64,000 nt of DNA from contig NZ_LMPM01000002.1 of assembly GCF_001423845.1 (NCBI RefSeq), forward strand, positions 558,001-622,000, read 5' to 3'. Shown here piece after piece: positions 44,151 to 52,454 of the stretch; the first letter of the stretch is position 1, and every line of letters starts with the position of its first letter. The notes under the pieces are model-generated. The model was not told the origin of the DNA. It saw nothing but the letters and a program-made list of their open reading frames with translations, and searched no databases. Source of the stretch: Sphingomonas sp. Leaf357. GTDB lineage: Bacteria > Pseudomonadota > Alphaproteobacteria > Sphingomonadales > Sphingomonadaceae. The position numbers and the translations under genes are program-made.

Positions 44151-44987
44151 TCATCGCGTAACGATCCATAGTATCGCCAACGCATAAAGACGCAAAAGTG
44201 CCCAACTGAAGCCGGCGAAAACGCCGCATGCCAACAACAGGCGTGGCCAATCCGAGCGCAATTTGAGCAGAAAGAACTGTTTGTACGCAACAGCGACGAT
44301 CAGCAGCTTGATCCCGAACACATAATATTGCGATGTCGATTTGTGCCACAGCACGAATTCGGGACTGCGCCAGATCAACGTCGGCAGCAGGTTCAAGATG
44401 ATCACCGCCAGAATGATGGTCTGGCAGAACACCGCGAGCACCGCATGCTCGATCAGATTGTAACCGAGCCGCCCGTGGAACGTGATCCACGACGCTATGA
44501 GGATGGCGAAGATGCCGAGCGAAAAACTCCAATTGGCATAGGCCAGCACCTGCTTGGCCATGCGATCGACATCGCCGTTTTCGCCGCCATGCGCATACAC
44601 GGCGAAATAGCGATTGGCGGCGAGCACCAGGACGAGCAGCGCGACCAGCGCGATCAACAAGGTCAGCGGATGCATGAGTTCGGTGCGTCGCCCCATCACG
44701 TATCCGCGCGCGACCCGCCCCGGCGACAGGATCAGCCCGCCGATCGTCCTGAGCGAGCGGAACTCGAACACGCGCAGCCGTTCCCAGCTTTCCCGGCCGA
44801 TATCGCGCCACAGAAAACGCTTCGCCGCTTTCTGACCGCAGCCGGCGCAATATGGGGTGGCCGATGCCACGCCGCAGTTGCGGCAGACCGGTGCCTCGAA
44901 CCAGGCGGCGTCCGGGCCCGCGTCGGGCAGGTCGCGATCGATTTCCGGACCGGCGATGCGAGCAAGGTCGATCTTCCAACGCACCAC
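44151..44987 (-). CDS. DUF3667-like zinc-ribbon membrane protein
   Basis: 278 residues from a GTG start with GGAG nearby. A short zinc ribbon (VCRNCGVASATPYCAGCGQK, residues about 34-53) precedes a conserved amphipathic part (FEFRSLRTIGGLILSPGRVARGYVMGRR) and five or so membrane helices. This ribbon-plus-membrane layout fits DUF3667-type proteins, whose role is not known. The zinc-protease lipoprotein gene follows 16 bases downstream, so the two are probably co-transcribed. Confidence 0.7.
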   Translation of the reverse strand: MVRWKIDLARIAGPEIDRDLPDAGPDAAWFEAPVCRNCGVASATPYCAGCGQKAAKRFLWRDIGRESWERLRVFEFRSLRTIGGLILSPGRVARGYVMGRRTELMHPLTLLIALVALLVLVLAANRYFAVYAHGGENGDVDRMAKQVLAYANWSFSLGIFAILIASWITFHGRLGYNLIEHAVLAVFCQTIILAVIILNLLPTLIWRSPEFVLWHKSTSQYYVFGIKLLIVAVAYKQFFLLKLRSDWPRLLLACGVFAGFSWALLRLYALAILWIVTR

Positions 44988-45227
44988 AGGATACTCCCCG
45001 TCGAGCCCGCCATGAGGATCGTGCTTCCGGCGAAATTCACGCCTTGCCCGGGTCGAGTGCCGCCGAGGCTATCACGGCGACCCTCGTGGTCAATCCCGCT
45101 CTGGTCGCGCCAGACGACCCAGCACGTGCGACGGCGCACGGATTTGCCACTTTCACCGGCTTGCGACACGACGTATTCAGCTTTTCAGTGTATCATCGGC
45201 ACGTCGCTGGAGGACTATTCAAGGACT

Positions 45228-46088
45228 ATGATGCGCCTATCCCTGCTTTCCCGCCTGCTTCTTTCCAGCGCCGCCGCGAGCTGCCTGGTCCCGACTCCCG
45301 CTACCGCCAGTTCCGCCGAGCTGATCGGGCTCGAGCGCGATCTGAGCCTGCTGGTCGCCGGACGCTCGGGGGAGTATGGCATCGCTGCGCTCGATCTTCG
45401 CGACGGCTCAACCGTGGCGATCAACGGCGACGTCGCATTTCCGATGGCAAGCACGATCAAGATCGCCATCGCGGCCGCCTATCTCGCTCAGGTCGATCAA
45501 GGCCGACGCAGCCTCGGCGATATGATCGTCGGCCGTCCTGCCGCGAAAGTCCTGGAACTGATGATCGTTCGCAGTGACAACCGCGCGGCCGATCAGGTGC
45601 TCGACAGTGTCGGTGGCCCCGCCGCGCTCCAGCAGTGGCTGTCGACGCAAAAGATAACCGGCATTCGTGCAGACCGCACTATTGCCCAATTGCTGCGAGA
45701 GCGTGGCCATCTTGCCGATAGCAAGGATGTTGCCACGCCGGTTGCCATGGTCACGCTTTTGCAAAAGCTTGACAGTGGCACCGTTCTGACGGCGCAGAGC
45801 CGAACGTTCCTCTTCGGACTGATGAGCCGATGCGCGACGGGCACGCGCCGCATCCGCGCCCTGCTGCCCGCCGGCACCCCGGTCGAGGACAAGACCGGCA
45901 CCCTCGACGGCGTCACCAACGATGTCGGGTTCATCACCATGCCTGACGGCCGCCGCGTAGCGGTCGCGGTGTTCGCTCGCGGTGGGCGCGATCATCAGCC
46001 GGTCATCGCTCAGGTCTCCCGCGCGATCTATGATCGTTTCGCGGACAGCGCCCGCAACGCGCTCGCTTTCTTCATGCGGCTACGGTGA
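45228..46088 (+). CDS. Class A beta-lactamase-like serine hydrolase lacking the Glu166 equivalent
   Basis: 286 residues with signal peptide to about TATA(S). The penicillin-recognising fold motifs are present: Ser75-x-x-Lys78 (MASTIKI), Ser116-Asp-Asn (VRSDNRA) and Lys222-Thr-Gly (VEDKTGTLDG). In class A enzymes the omega loop carries a Glu (RTExxL pattern) that activates the deacylating water. Here the matching stretch is RADRTIAQLL, with Ile152 in that place. The protein may bind beta-lactams without efficient turnover or act on another peptide. Start at the first of two adjacent ATGs, behind AAGGA. It is divergent from the DUF3667-like gene. Confidence 0.82.
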   Translation: MMRLSLLSRLLLSSAAASCLVPTPATASSAELIGLERDLSLLVAGRSGEYGIAALDLRDGSTVAINGDVAFPMASTIKIAIAAAYLAQVDQGRRSLGDMIVGRPAAKVLELMIVRSDNRAADQVLDSVGGPAALQQWLSTQKITGIRADRTIAQLLRERGHLADSKDVATPVAMVTLLQKLDSGTVLTAQSRTFLFGLMSRCATGTRRIRALLPAGTPVEDKTGTLDGVTNDVGFITMPDGRRVAVAVFARGGRDHQPVIAQVSRAIYDRFADSARNALAFFMRLR

Positions 46089-46185
46089 CCTGAGCCAGGT
46101 CGATCGCGCTTCAGCGCGCCCGCAGGGGGCAAGGCCTGCTCCGTAGCCAGATGCCCGCCCTCCCCCTGTCAAACGCGGTATGGAC

Positions 46186-48612
46186 CTAGAACTTCGTCTT
46201 GGCATTGACGCCGATGGTGCGGCGCGGCCCTGCCTGCCCATAGACGGACGCGGCATCGCGATCGGCGAAGGTCAGGTATTTGTGATCGAGCAGATTCTCG
46301 GCGAACAGGGTCAATTCCCAAGGTCCCTTGCGGAAGCCGGCCTGGGCGTTGATCAGGATTCGCGAGCCGATCCGGTCGGGGACTCCTTCCCCGAAGCGCG
46401 CCGTATAGTCGCTGGTATATTTGGCGTCTCCGCCGAGGAAGAAGCCGCGCGGTAAGTGATAGCGCCCACCGAACGCCAAGCTGACTTTCGGGGCATCGGG
46501 AAATGCCTCGCCCGACATGTCGCCGAACGCGGATGTCCGGAAATCCCGGAACCTGGTGTTCAGATAGCCAAAAGATGCGAAGACCGAGAACCGCCGGTCG
46601 ACCTGGAATGTCGGTTCCAGTTCGAAGCCCCAGCTGCGCGAGGACGCAGCGTTTTCGGTGATCGTGTAGCTCGGCCGCGTGGAATCCGGCGCGAACTCGA
46701 CCTGTTGGTCGGTATAGGCGGTGTAGAACAGGCTGGCGCTGATCGACAGCCGGTTGCCCAGCGTCCGCCCCTTGTAGAAGAATTCGTAATTCCGGACCGC
46801 TTCGGGGCCGTAATAGACGTTCCCGCCGGTATCGCGATCGAGATAGAAGCCGCCCGTCCGGAATCCTTGCGAGTAGGTGAAGCCGGCCCGATGGCCGGAC
46901 GCGATATCCTTCGCCAGCCCGATCCGCGGCACGAAATTGGTCTCGTCGAACCTGTTGAAGTTGTCGAACGTCTGGGGCGCGCCGAAGAAGATGCTGTTGC
47001 TCTGCTCGGTCGTCGATTCTTCGAGATAGTCGAGCCGCCCGCCGAGCGTGAGATGCCAGGTCGGCACGAACGCGAACGTCGCTTCCCCGAACAAAGCGAT
47101 ATTGTCGGTCGTGCGGATGAAGGTTTCGTCGAGCGTGGTGAAGAACGGCGTCGACACCAGGCTGAGACTGGAGTCGAATTTCTGGCGGCTGCCGAAGACG
47201 CCGGCAACCCACTTCCAGCGATCGGCTTCATAGTTGAGGCGCAATTCCTGCGACATCAACGTATCGACCACATCGCCCCGCATGCCGTCCGGGACACCGG
47301 GTTCGCCGGCATCGACCGACAGGCGATACGTCGTGCCGTGTGTGTATCCGGTCTGCGACGTCAGCCTCAGCGCGTCGGAGAGATCATGCGTCAACTCGAA
47401 ACCGACATTGTGGACCTTGATCCGGCGGTATTCGGCGAAGGTATCGAGCGGGAAGCCGGAAAGATTATAGCCGTCGCCGCGTCGGTCCTCGAGCGTGAAG
47501 CGGTCGTTCTCAAAGACGAGCCGCTCGTTGGGGCGATCGTCGGAATAGGAATAGCTCAGCAGCATCCGTGTGTCGGGCATGCCCGATGGCGTGAGCAGCA
47601 GTTTCGCGCGGATCGTGCCGCTCCGGTCGGTCTCGAAATCGTGGGAATTGTTGTACCTCTGATAGTCCGGATACTGCACATCGGTGCGCTGCGACTGGAG
47701 CGACCCGGCGATGCGGAGGGCGAGCCGGTCATCGACCAGCGGCAGGTTCGCGACGAAGGCGCCACCGCGAAAATCGCGATTCCCGACGATGCCGGACAGT
47801 TCGAACTCGCGTGCGAAGGTTGGATCCTTGGTCTTGATGTAGATCGCGCCGGCGGTGGCCGCGCGACCGCTCAAGGTCGATTGCGGCCCGCGATAGACCT
47901 CGACCTGCTCCGTATCCCACAGGTTGCGCGCACCGAACCGGGCACCGTAGCGCGTCTGCAGGATGCCATCGACGTAGAGCGATCCGGTGGGCGCACCGGC
48001 GGGCGTGAATCCTTCCGAACTCACGCCGCGAATAACGAAACCCGAATTAGTGAAAGCGGAGTCCATCACGTTGCCGAGGCGGCGGTAGACATCCTGCGTG
48101 GTGCGGATCTGCCCGTCCGCGATGTTTTTGCCGGTGACCACTCCGACGCTGGAGGCGGTTTCGCTCAGGACCGTGGTTTCACGCGCGCCGTATACGATGA
48201 TCTCGGGTTCGACCGCCGGCTCGGCTTCGGGGAGCGTGCTGGGTCGCGCCGGCCGGCCTCGCGGTGCGATCTTCGCCGCCGACTGCGCAGCGCGGGACAG
48301 GATGAAACCGTCGCTGCCATCCGGACGGGCGACCAGGTCGCTGCCCGACAGCAGCCGATCCAGCGCGTCCGCGACCGAATAGGCACCGCGCAGGCCGGGC
48401 GTACGCTTGCCCCGCGCCAAGGCGGGATCGAACACGATCATCACGCCCGTCTCTCGGCCCAGCCGCGTGATGGCCTGGCCGAGCGGACCGGCGGAAATAT
48501 CGATCTGTCGCAGCGCCTGCTTCGTCTGTGCCCGGACAGGCATCGCAATGCCGATCCCCGTCGTCAAAATCGCGACAGCCGCCGCACCGCGCAGCGCCCT
48601 TACCTTCAGCAT
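46186..48612 (-). CDS. FecA-like TonB-dependent receptor with STN domain
   Basis: 808 residues with signal peptide ending VRAQ. STN domain at about residues 33-105 (QIDISAGPLGQAITRLGRETGVMIVFD to DGFILSR). The plug begins at EIIVYGARETTVLSETASSVGVVTGKNI, with GFVIRGVSSEG and VEVYRGPQSTLSGRAATAGAIYIKT; the barrel ends in RTIGVNAKTKF. It forms a trio with the FecR- and FecI-like genes upstream. The whole set sits behind a Fur box, so a ferric siderophore is the likely cargo. Confidence 0.92.
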   Translation of the reverse strand: MLKVRALRGAAAVAILTTGIGIAMPVRAQTKQALRQIDISAGPLGQAITRLGRETGVMIVFDPALARGKRTPGLRGAYSVADALDRLLSGSDLVARPDGSDGFILSRAAQSAAKIAPRGRPARPSTLPEAEPAVEPEIIVYGARETTVLSETASSVGVVTGKNIADGQIRTTQDVYRRLGNVMDSAFTNSGFVIRGVSSEGFTPAGAPTGSLYVDGILQTRYGARFGARNLWDTEQVEVYRGPQSTLSGRAATAGAIYIKTKDPTFAREFELSGIVGNRDFRGGAFVANLPLVDDRLALRIAGSLQSQRTDVQYPDYQRYNNSHDFETDRSGTIRAKLLLTPSGMPDTRMLLSYSYSDDRPNERLVFENDRFTLEDRRGDGYNLSGFPLDTFAEYRRIKVHNVGFELTHDLSDALRLTSQTGYTHGTTYRLSVDAGEPGVPDGMRGDVVDTLMSQELRLNYEADRWKWVAGVFGSRQKFDSSLSLVSTPFFTTLDETFIRTTDNIALFGEATFAFVPTWHLTLGGRLDYLEESTTEQSNSIFFGAPQTFDNFNRFDETNFVPRIGLAKDIASGHRAGFTYSQGFRTGGFYLDRDTGGNVYYGPEAVRNYEFFYKGRTLGNRLSISASLFYTAYTDQQVEFAPDSTRPSYTITENAASSRSWGFELEPTFQVDRRFSVFASFGYLNTRFRDFRTSAFGDMSGEAFPDAPKVSLAFGGRYHLPRGFFLGGDAKYTSDYTARFGEGVPDRIGSRILINAQAGFRKGPWELTLFAENLLDHKYLTFADRDAASVYGQAGPRRTIGVNAKTKF

Positions 48613-48688
48613 CAGGATCAGTCCCCTTGAAATACGGTCTCATCTCAGGGGACGGGCGAGTTCGAAAATCGGGAACCAGGGCGCGAAG

Positions 48689-49657
48689 TTATTCTGCGCG
48701 CCGCACCCACACTTCGCCCTTGCCGGTACGCGCCACACGAAGGCCCGTCGCCGTGAGAAGGCCGCGCAGGGCGCGATCACTGTCCGTCAGCGGGAAGCTG
48801 CCCGACACCCTGATTGCGGCAAGCTCCTGGCGATCGAAGTGTAGCGGTGCTTTACGATAGCGATTGAGTTCCAGCAGAACGCGCACTACCGGCTGGTCGT
48901 CGGCCGCGAGCCAGCCATCCGCCCAGACCGCCGTCGCCTCGGGATCGACGCGGCGGAGATGAACCAGCCTGTCCTGTCTCATCCGCACTCGATCGCCGGG
49001 CGATAGATCGGCACAATCCTTGGCGACGCCGCTGGGCAGGCAGACGCGTACGCGAGATTCCAGGACGGTGACGGTGGTCGCATCCTCGTCCCGGCGTACG
49101 ATGAACGCTGTACCGCGCGCGGTCGCGGTGCCGTCGCGGGTCTCCACGACGAACAGCCGCCCTTTGTCTTTCGCCACGCGTGCCAGGATCCGCCCCTGGA
49201 AGAGGGTGACGATCCGGCGCGTGTCGTCGCGACGGAAATCCAGTGTCGTCCCGGTGTCGAGGGTGAGGCCGCTGCCATCGGCCAGCGTGACCGTGCGTTG
49301 CTCGCCCCGCGCCGTCTCGTGATCGGGAAACCATGCCCGGACGACGGGCGATTGCGCCGCCAGCCAGCCCCCGCCGACCAGCACGGCAAGGCCGAGCGTC
49401 ACGCCGCCCAGCCAGCCGCGTTTCCTGGACCGTCTTGCGAGCACCGCCTCGATCGCTTCGCGGCCGATCGCATCGGTGCGGTCGAACCGGGCGTCGAGGC
49501 AGCACATTCTTTCGAGTGCCAGCCGGTGCGACGGATCTTCGCGGCACCACGCTTCGCACGCGTCGCGATCGGCTTGCGTCGCGTCATCGGTGGCGAGTTG
49601 AGCCGCCCAACAGGCGGCCTGTTCGACGATTTCCGGCGTTGGACGGGCGGCGTTCAT
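48689..49657 (-). CDS. FecR-like anti-sigma/sensor protein
   Basis: 322 residues starting MNAARPTPEIV, overlapping the sigma gene stop by ATGA. The N-terminal DUF4880 domain has QAACWAAQLATDDATQADRDACEAWCRED. One membrane helix lies at about residues 82-102 (GWLGGVTLGLAVLVGGGWLAA). The periplasmic FecR domain has VTLADGSGLTLDTGTTLDF and ARGTAFIVRRDED. It relays receptor occupancy to the FecI-like sigma factor. Confidence 0.92.
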   Translation of the reverse strand: MNAARPTPEIVEQAACWAAQLATDDATQADRDACEAWCREDPSHRLALERMCCLDARFDRTDAIGREAIEAVLARRSRKRGWLGGVTLGLAVLVGGGWLAAQSPVVRAWFPDHETARGEQRTVTLADGSGLTLDTGTTLDFRRDDTRRIVTLFQGRILARVAKDKGRLFVVETRDGTATARGTAFIVRRDEDATTVTVLESRVRVCLPSGVAKDCADLSPGDRVRMRQDRLVHLRRVDPEATAVWADGWLAADDQPVVRVLLELNRYRKAPLHFDRQELAAIRVSGSFPLTDSDRALRGLLTATGLRVARTGKGEVWVRRAE

Positions 49658-50166
49658 CCGTCGGGATAGGCCAGCGCGTAGCAATGCGCATAGACCCGGG
49701 CGACATACCGTTTGGCCATGCGCTCCGATATGGCGAGCTGCCGCCCCGCCTCCGCGTAGCGCAGCCGATCGAACCGGATCATCAGAAAGGCTCGCCGCGC
49801 CTTTTCGGGCAGGGTTTCGAGCAGGTCCACGATCGCGCCGAGAAGCTGCGCGGCTTCGGCGATCCGTTCGGGCGTGAGATGATCCACCTCGCCGGTGCGG
49901 ACGGCATGCACCGCAAGATAGGCCCGTTCGATCTCGCGCCGGCGAATGTCATCGATGAGAATGCGCCGCGCCACCGTGGAGAGATAGCCACGCGGATCAC
50001 GGACGGGTTGCGCGTCCTTCGCCTCCAACAGGCGGCAGAACGTATCCTGCGCCAGATCCGCGGCACGATGCGAGCACCGCGTATGACGTCGCAGCCAGTC
50101 GCGCAGCCAATCGCCGTGCGACGCATAAAGCGTGCTGACATCGATCGTGGCTGCGACGGTCGGCAC
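49654..50166 (-). CDS. FecI-like ECF sigma factor
   Basis: 170 residues. Region 2: HRAADLAQDTFCRLLEAKDAQPVRDPRGYLSTVARRILIDDIRRREIERAY. Region 4: LPEKARRAFLMIRFDRLRYAEAGRQLAISERMAKRYVARVYAHC. This is the classic FecI pattern. It is the first gene of the FecI/FecR/FecA-like set; a strong Fur box lies 75 bases upstream, so iron limitation should switch it on. Confidence 0.93.
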   Translation of the reverse strand: MPTVAATIDVSTLYASHGDWLRDWLRRHTRCSHRAADLAQDTFCRLLEAKDAQPVRDPRGYLSTVARRILIDDIRRREIERAYLAVHAVRTGEVDHLTPERIAEAAQLLGAIVDLLETLPEKARRAFLMIRFDRLRYAEAGRQLAISERMAKRYVARVYAHCYALAYPDG

Positions 50167-50240
50167 CGTGAAGACTCCCTCATCGCAACCCGATGGTCAG
50201 ACGTGTCGTCTACGGGTCAGAGCAGCTCCTTATGAGTTAT

Positions 50241-50259
50241 GAGAATGATTCGCAATATC
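50241..50259. promoter_or_regulatory. Fur box
   Basis: GAGAATGATTCGCAATATC matches the 19-base Fur consensus GATAATGATAATCATTATC at 14 of 19 positions. It lies in the 170-base gap between the GH47 gene and the FecI-like gene, 75 bases before the sigma gene start. Confidence 0.75.
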
Positions 50260-50336
50260 CTTAAAGGGCTTGGCCCGGCAGGTTCGTGTCCGAGGCGGGC
50301 GGCCAAGATAGCGAAGAGACCGCGGCGCACGGGTCC

Positions 50337-51728
50337 TCAGGCTGTCCCCTGCCGGAAGCCCATCAGGACGTTGCCTTCGGTCGACAAGTAATTGCGGCGG
50401 TAATCGAAGCGCGGAGTGTCGGAAAACAGCAGATAATAATATTTCATCTGTTCCGACCACCAATAGCCGGGACAATGATCGGCCTGCCGCTTGGGGTCGG
50501 TGGTGACGTCGAAAAGGTCGGTATAGCCGTATTCGGCTTTGTTCCACCGCTTCATTGCCTCGAAATGCGCCCGGCCGATTTCGCGCCATCGTGGATGCCG
50601 GTCGAGCAACCATAGCGTGAAGGCGGAATCGACCAGCTCGGGGCGCAGCGCATTGCCGAGTTGCGTGGGCGCGGCGCTGGCATAGTCATAGCCTTCCGGC
50701 AGGACGCCGTACCGCGCCTGCACTTTCGCCCAACTTTCGGTATAAGCCGCACCGAGCTTCGGCGCGCCGCCCTGCGCGAGGAGACCACCGTAAAACGACG
50801 CGAGTTCGTCCTGCTCGGTGCTGACAACCGCGCCGGTTTCGAAATCCACGTCGGCGAACCACAGGTTGCCGTCCTTCCAGACCTGCTGGTGCTTCATGAT
50901 CGCCGCGGTGCAGACGTCGTACATCCGCTTGCACTCCGCATCGCCGAACACCTGCCAGCTGTCCCAGAGATATTCGAAAAAGCTGTCGCAATATGACCCG
51001 ACGGTCGCTTGGCGCGAACGCCATTCGCCGGTCAGCACGTCGATCTTGGTCGCCACCAGATCGAGCTTCGAGCGACGCTCGAAGACCGCGACCATTGCCT
51101 TCCTTGCGGTCGCCGCATAGCGCGGATCGCCCGTCAGCTGGCTGAGCGTGCCCCATTCGGGCAGATAGGTCGCGATGTCGGCGGGGCTGGTGACCGGTTC
51201 CCGCACCGCTCCGGTCTTCAGGTTGACGAAACGATAAGGCATGCCGGTCGGCGTCGCAAAGGCCGGCAGCAGCCGGTTCGCCAGATCCCGCGCCTTGGCC
51301 AGGAGCGTTGCATCACCGCATGCATGATGGGCGGACAGCAATCCGCCGACGAGACGGATCGAGGTCTCGAATACCGACACCTCGCCATCGACGTCCGCGT
51401 CGAAGTTCGCCTTCACCCAATCCACCCCGGCTTGAAACCGGCTATCGAGGCCCATCACCCACAACGTGTCGAGGGCCTCGATCAGACTGAGTCCGAGATG
51501 GTGCGCCTTGAGCGGGAAGCTGGAAAAGCCGCCGCTGACCGGCTTGATCTCGTCCTTGCCCCAGGCGCGCTCGCGGTAACGATCCCACGACCAGGCCATC
51601 TGCGCCTTCACATCCTCCGCAAGCGCGTGCCAGTCGGTTCCGGTGCTGGCCAGGGCCGGGCGTATCGCCATCGCGCCGCCCAATGCGGTCGTGCCTGTCA
51701 AAACCCTACGCCGATCGATCAGCATCAT
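50337..51728 (-). CDS. GH47 family alpha-1,2-mannosidase, Tat-exported
   Basis: 463 residues, N-terminus MMLIDRRRVLTGTTALGGA (twin-arginine signal). GH47 pattern: FETSIRLVGGLLSAHHACGD with Glu121 as likely acid, GTLSQLTGDPRY, KIDVLTGEW, ATVGSYCDSFFEYLWDSW, NALRPELVDSAFTLWLLDRH (RPE block), YWWSEQMKYYYLLF and FDYRRNYLSTEGNVLMG (calcium-binding Thr/Glu region). GH47 is mainly known from eukaryotic N-glycan trimming, with a small bacterial branch including Caulobacter. The bacterial form probably trims alpha-1,2-mannosides from fungal or plant mannoproteins. The gene stands alone, upstream of the Fur-box promoter. Confidence 0.85.
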   Translation of the reverse strand: MMLIDRRRVLTGTTALGGAMAIRPALASTGTDWHALAEDVKAQMAWSWDRYRERAWGKDEIKPVSGGFSSFPLKAHHLGLSLIEALDTLWVMGLDSRFQAGVDWVKANFDADVDGEVSVFETSIRLVGGLLSAHHACGDATLLAKARDLANRLLPAFATPTGMPYRFVNLKTGAVREPVTSPADIATYLPEWGTLSQLTGDPRYAATARKAMVAVFERRSKLDLVATKIDVLTGEWRSRQATVGSYCDSFFEYLWDSWQVFGDAECKRMYDVCTAAIMKHQQVWKDGNLWFADVDFETGAVVSTEQDELASFYGGLLAQGGAPKLGAAYTESWAKVQARYGVLPEGYDYASAAPTQLGNALRPELVDSAFTLWLLDRHPRWREIGRAHFEAMKRWNKAEYGYTDLFDVTTDPKRQADHCPGYWWSEQMKYYYLLFSDTPRFDYRRNYLSTEGNVLMGFRQGTA

Positions 51729-52454
51729 CGCTCGTCCTTCGAACCTCGCTGCCTAGCGAGACACGCGCCGCACTCGCGGCGGCATCCCGTCCGTCACTAA
51801 CGGCTTACGACAGAATAGGTCTTCCATCGCAATCAACCGCAGGATCAGTCCCACATGAGGTCGGCATGGAACAAGGTTTCGCGGTTAATTTTAATCGGGG
51901 CAAAGCGCGGCATCGGGAGATCAGAAGGCGGGCAACGCAACGCGAGACCTCAGATCGTGACCCCTCTGAGGCGAGGCATCTCAAGATCTGCACGCAATCA
52001 CGACATGTTGGATCACATCGTCGACCTAGCTTTGGGCATCACCTATGACATCAATCGACGCCAATAACGCATAGCCGCCACCCAGGCACCGCGCAGACCC
52101 TCAGCTATGCCGCTATGGCACACTCCGATCAGATCCCGCCCTCGATCACCGTCACCTCAACTTCGCTGGCGCAAAACGTCGACTAGCGCCGAAGGGAGGG
52201 CAACGGCAGGACGGAGCTATGGCCTCATGCCTTCTCGTTGTTTCCTCATTGTAAGGCGGATCGCATCGACTACCCAAAGAGGAAGGCAACGTACAGAAAA
52301 TCCAAGGCTTGAAGTGGTGCCCCACTGAGGACAAATCTGGGCACTCAAATCATTGGAGAATTTCGGTGCCGCGCGATTGAATGAGGCGGTTAGAGGTTGG
52401 TCCGCCGATATCTTCGTTGATCGAAACGACCGTCAAGGCAGTCCAGCGTTCCCT
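51729..52454. other. Long intergenic region without a recognisable gene
   Basis: This 726-base stretch separates the GH47 gene from the ClC gene. Short open frames exist (up to 73 codons), but none has a convincing ribosome site or protein character. No tRNA, terminator-like hairpin or mobile-element end was recognised. It is somewhat AT-richer than the coding sequence and should include the GH47 promoter close to 51729-51850. Confidence 0.4.

Noticed and set aside
46456..48630. 724-codon open frame on the plus strand
   Set aside because: It is antisense to the FecA-like receptor gene, rich in Arg/Gly/Pro, has no domain pattern and is explained by high GC.
48613..48688. Possible ECF promoter before the second STN receptor (minus strand, GTTCCC ... 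CGTC)
   Set aside because: It resembles the GTTACGG-N16-CGTC pattern but differs in the -35 bases and in spacing by one; too weak to claim.
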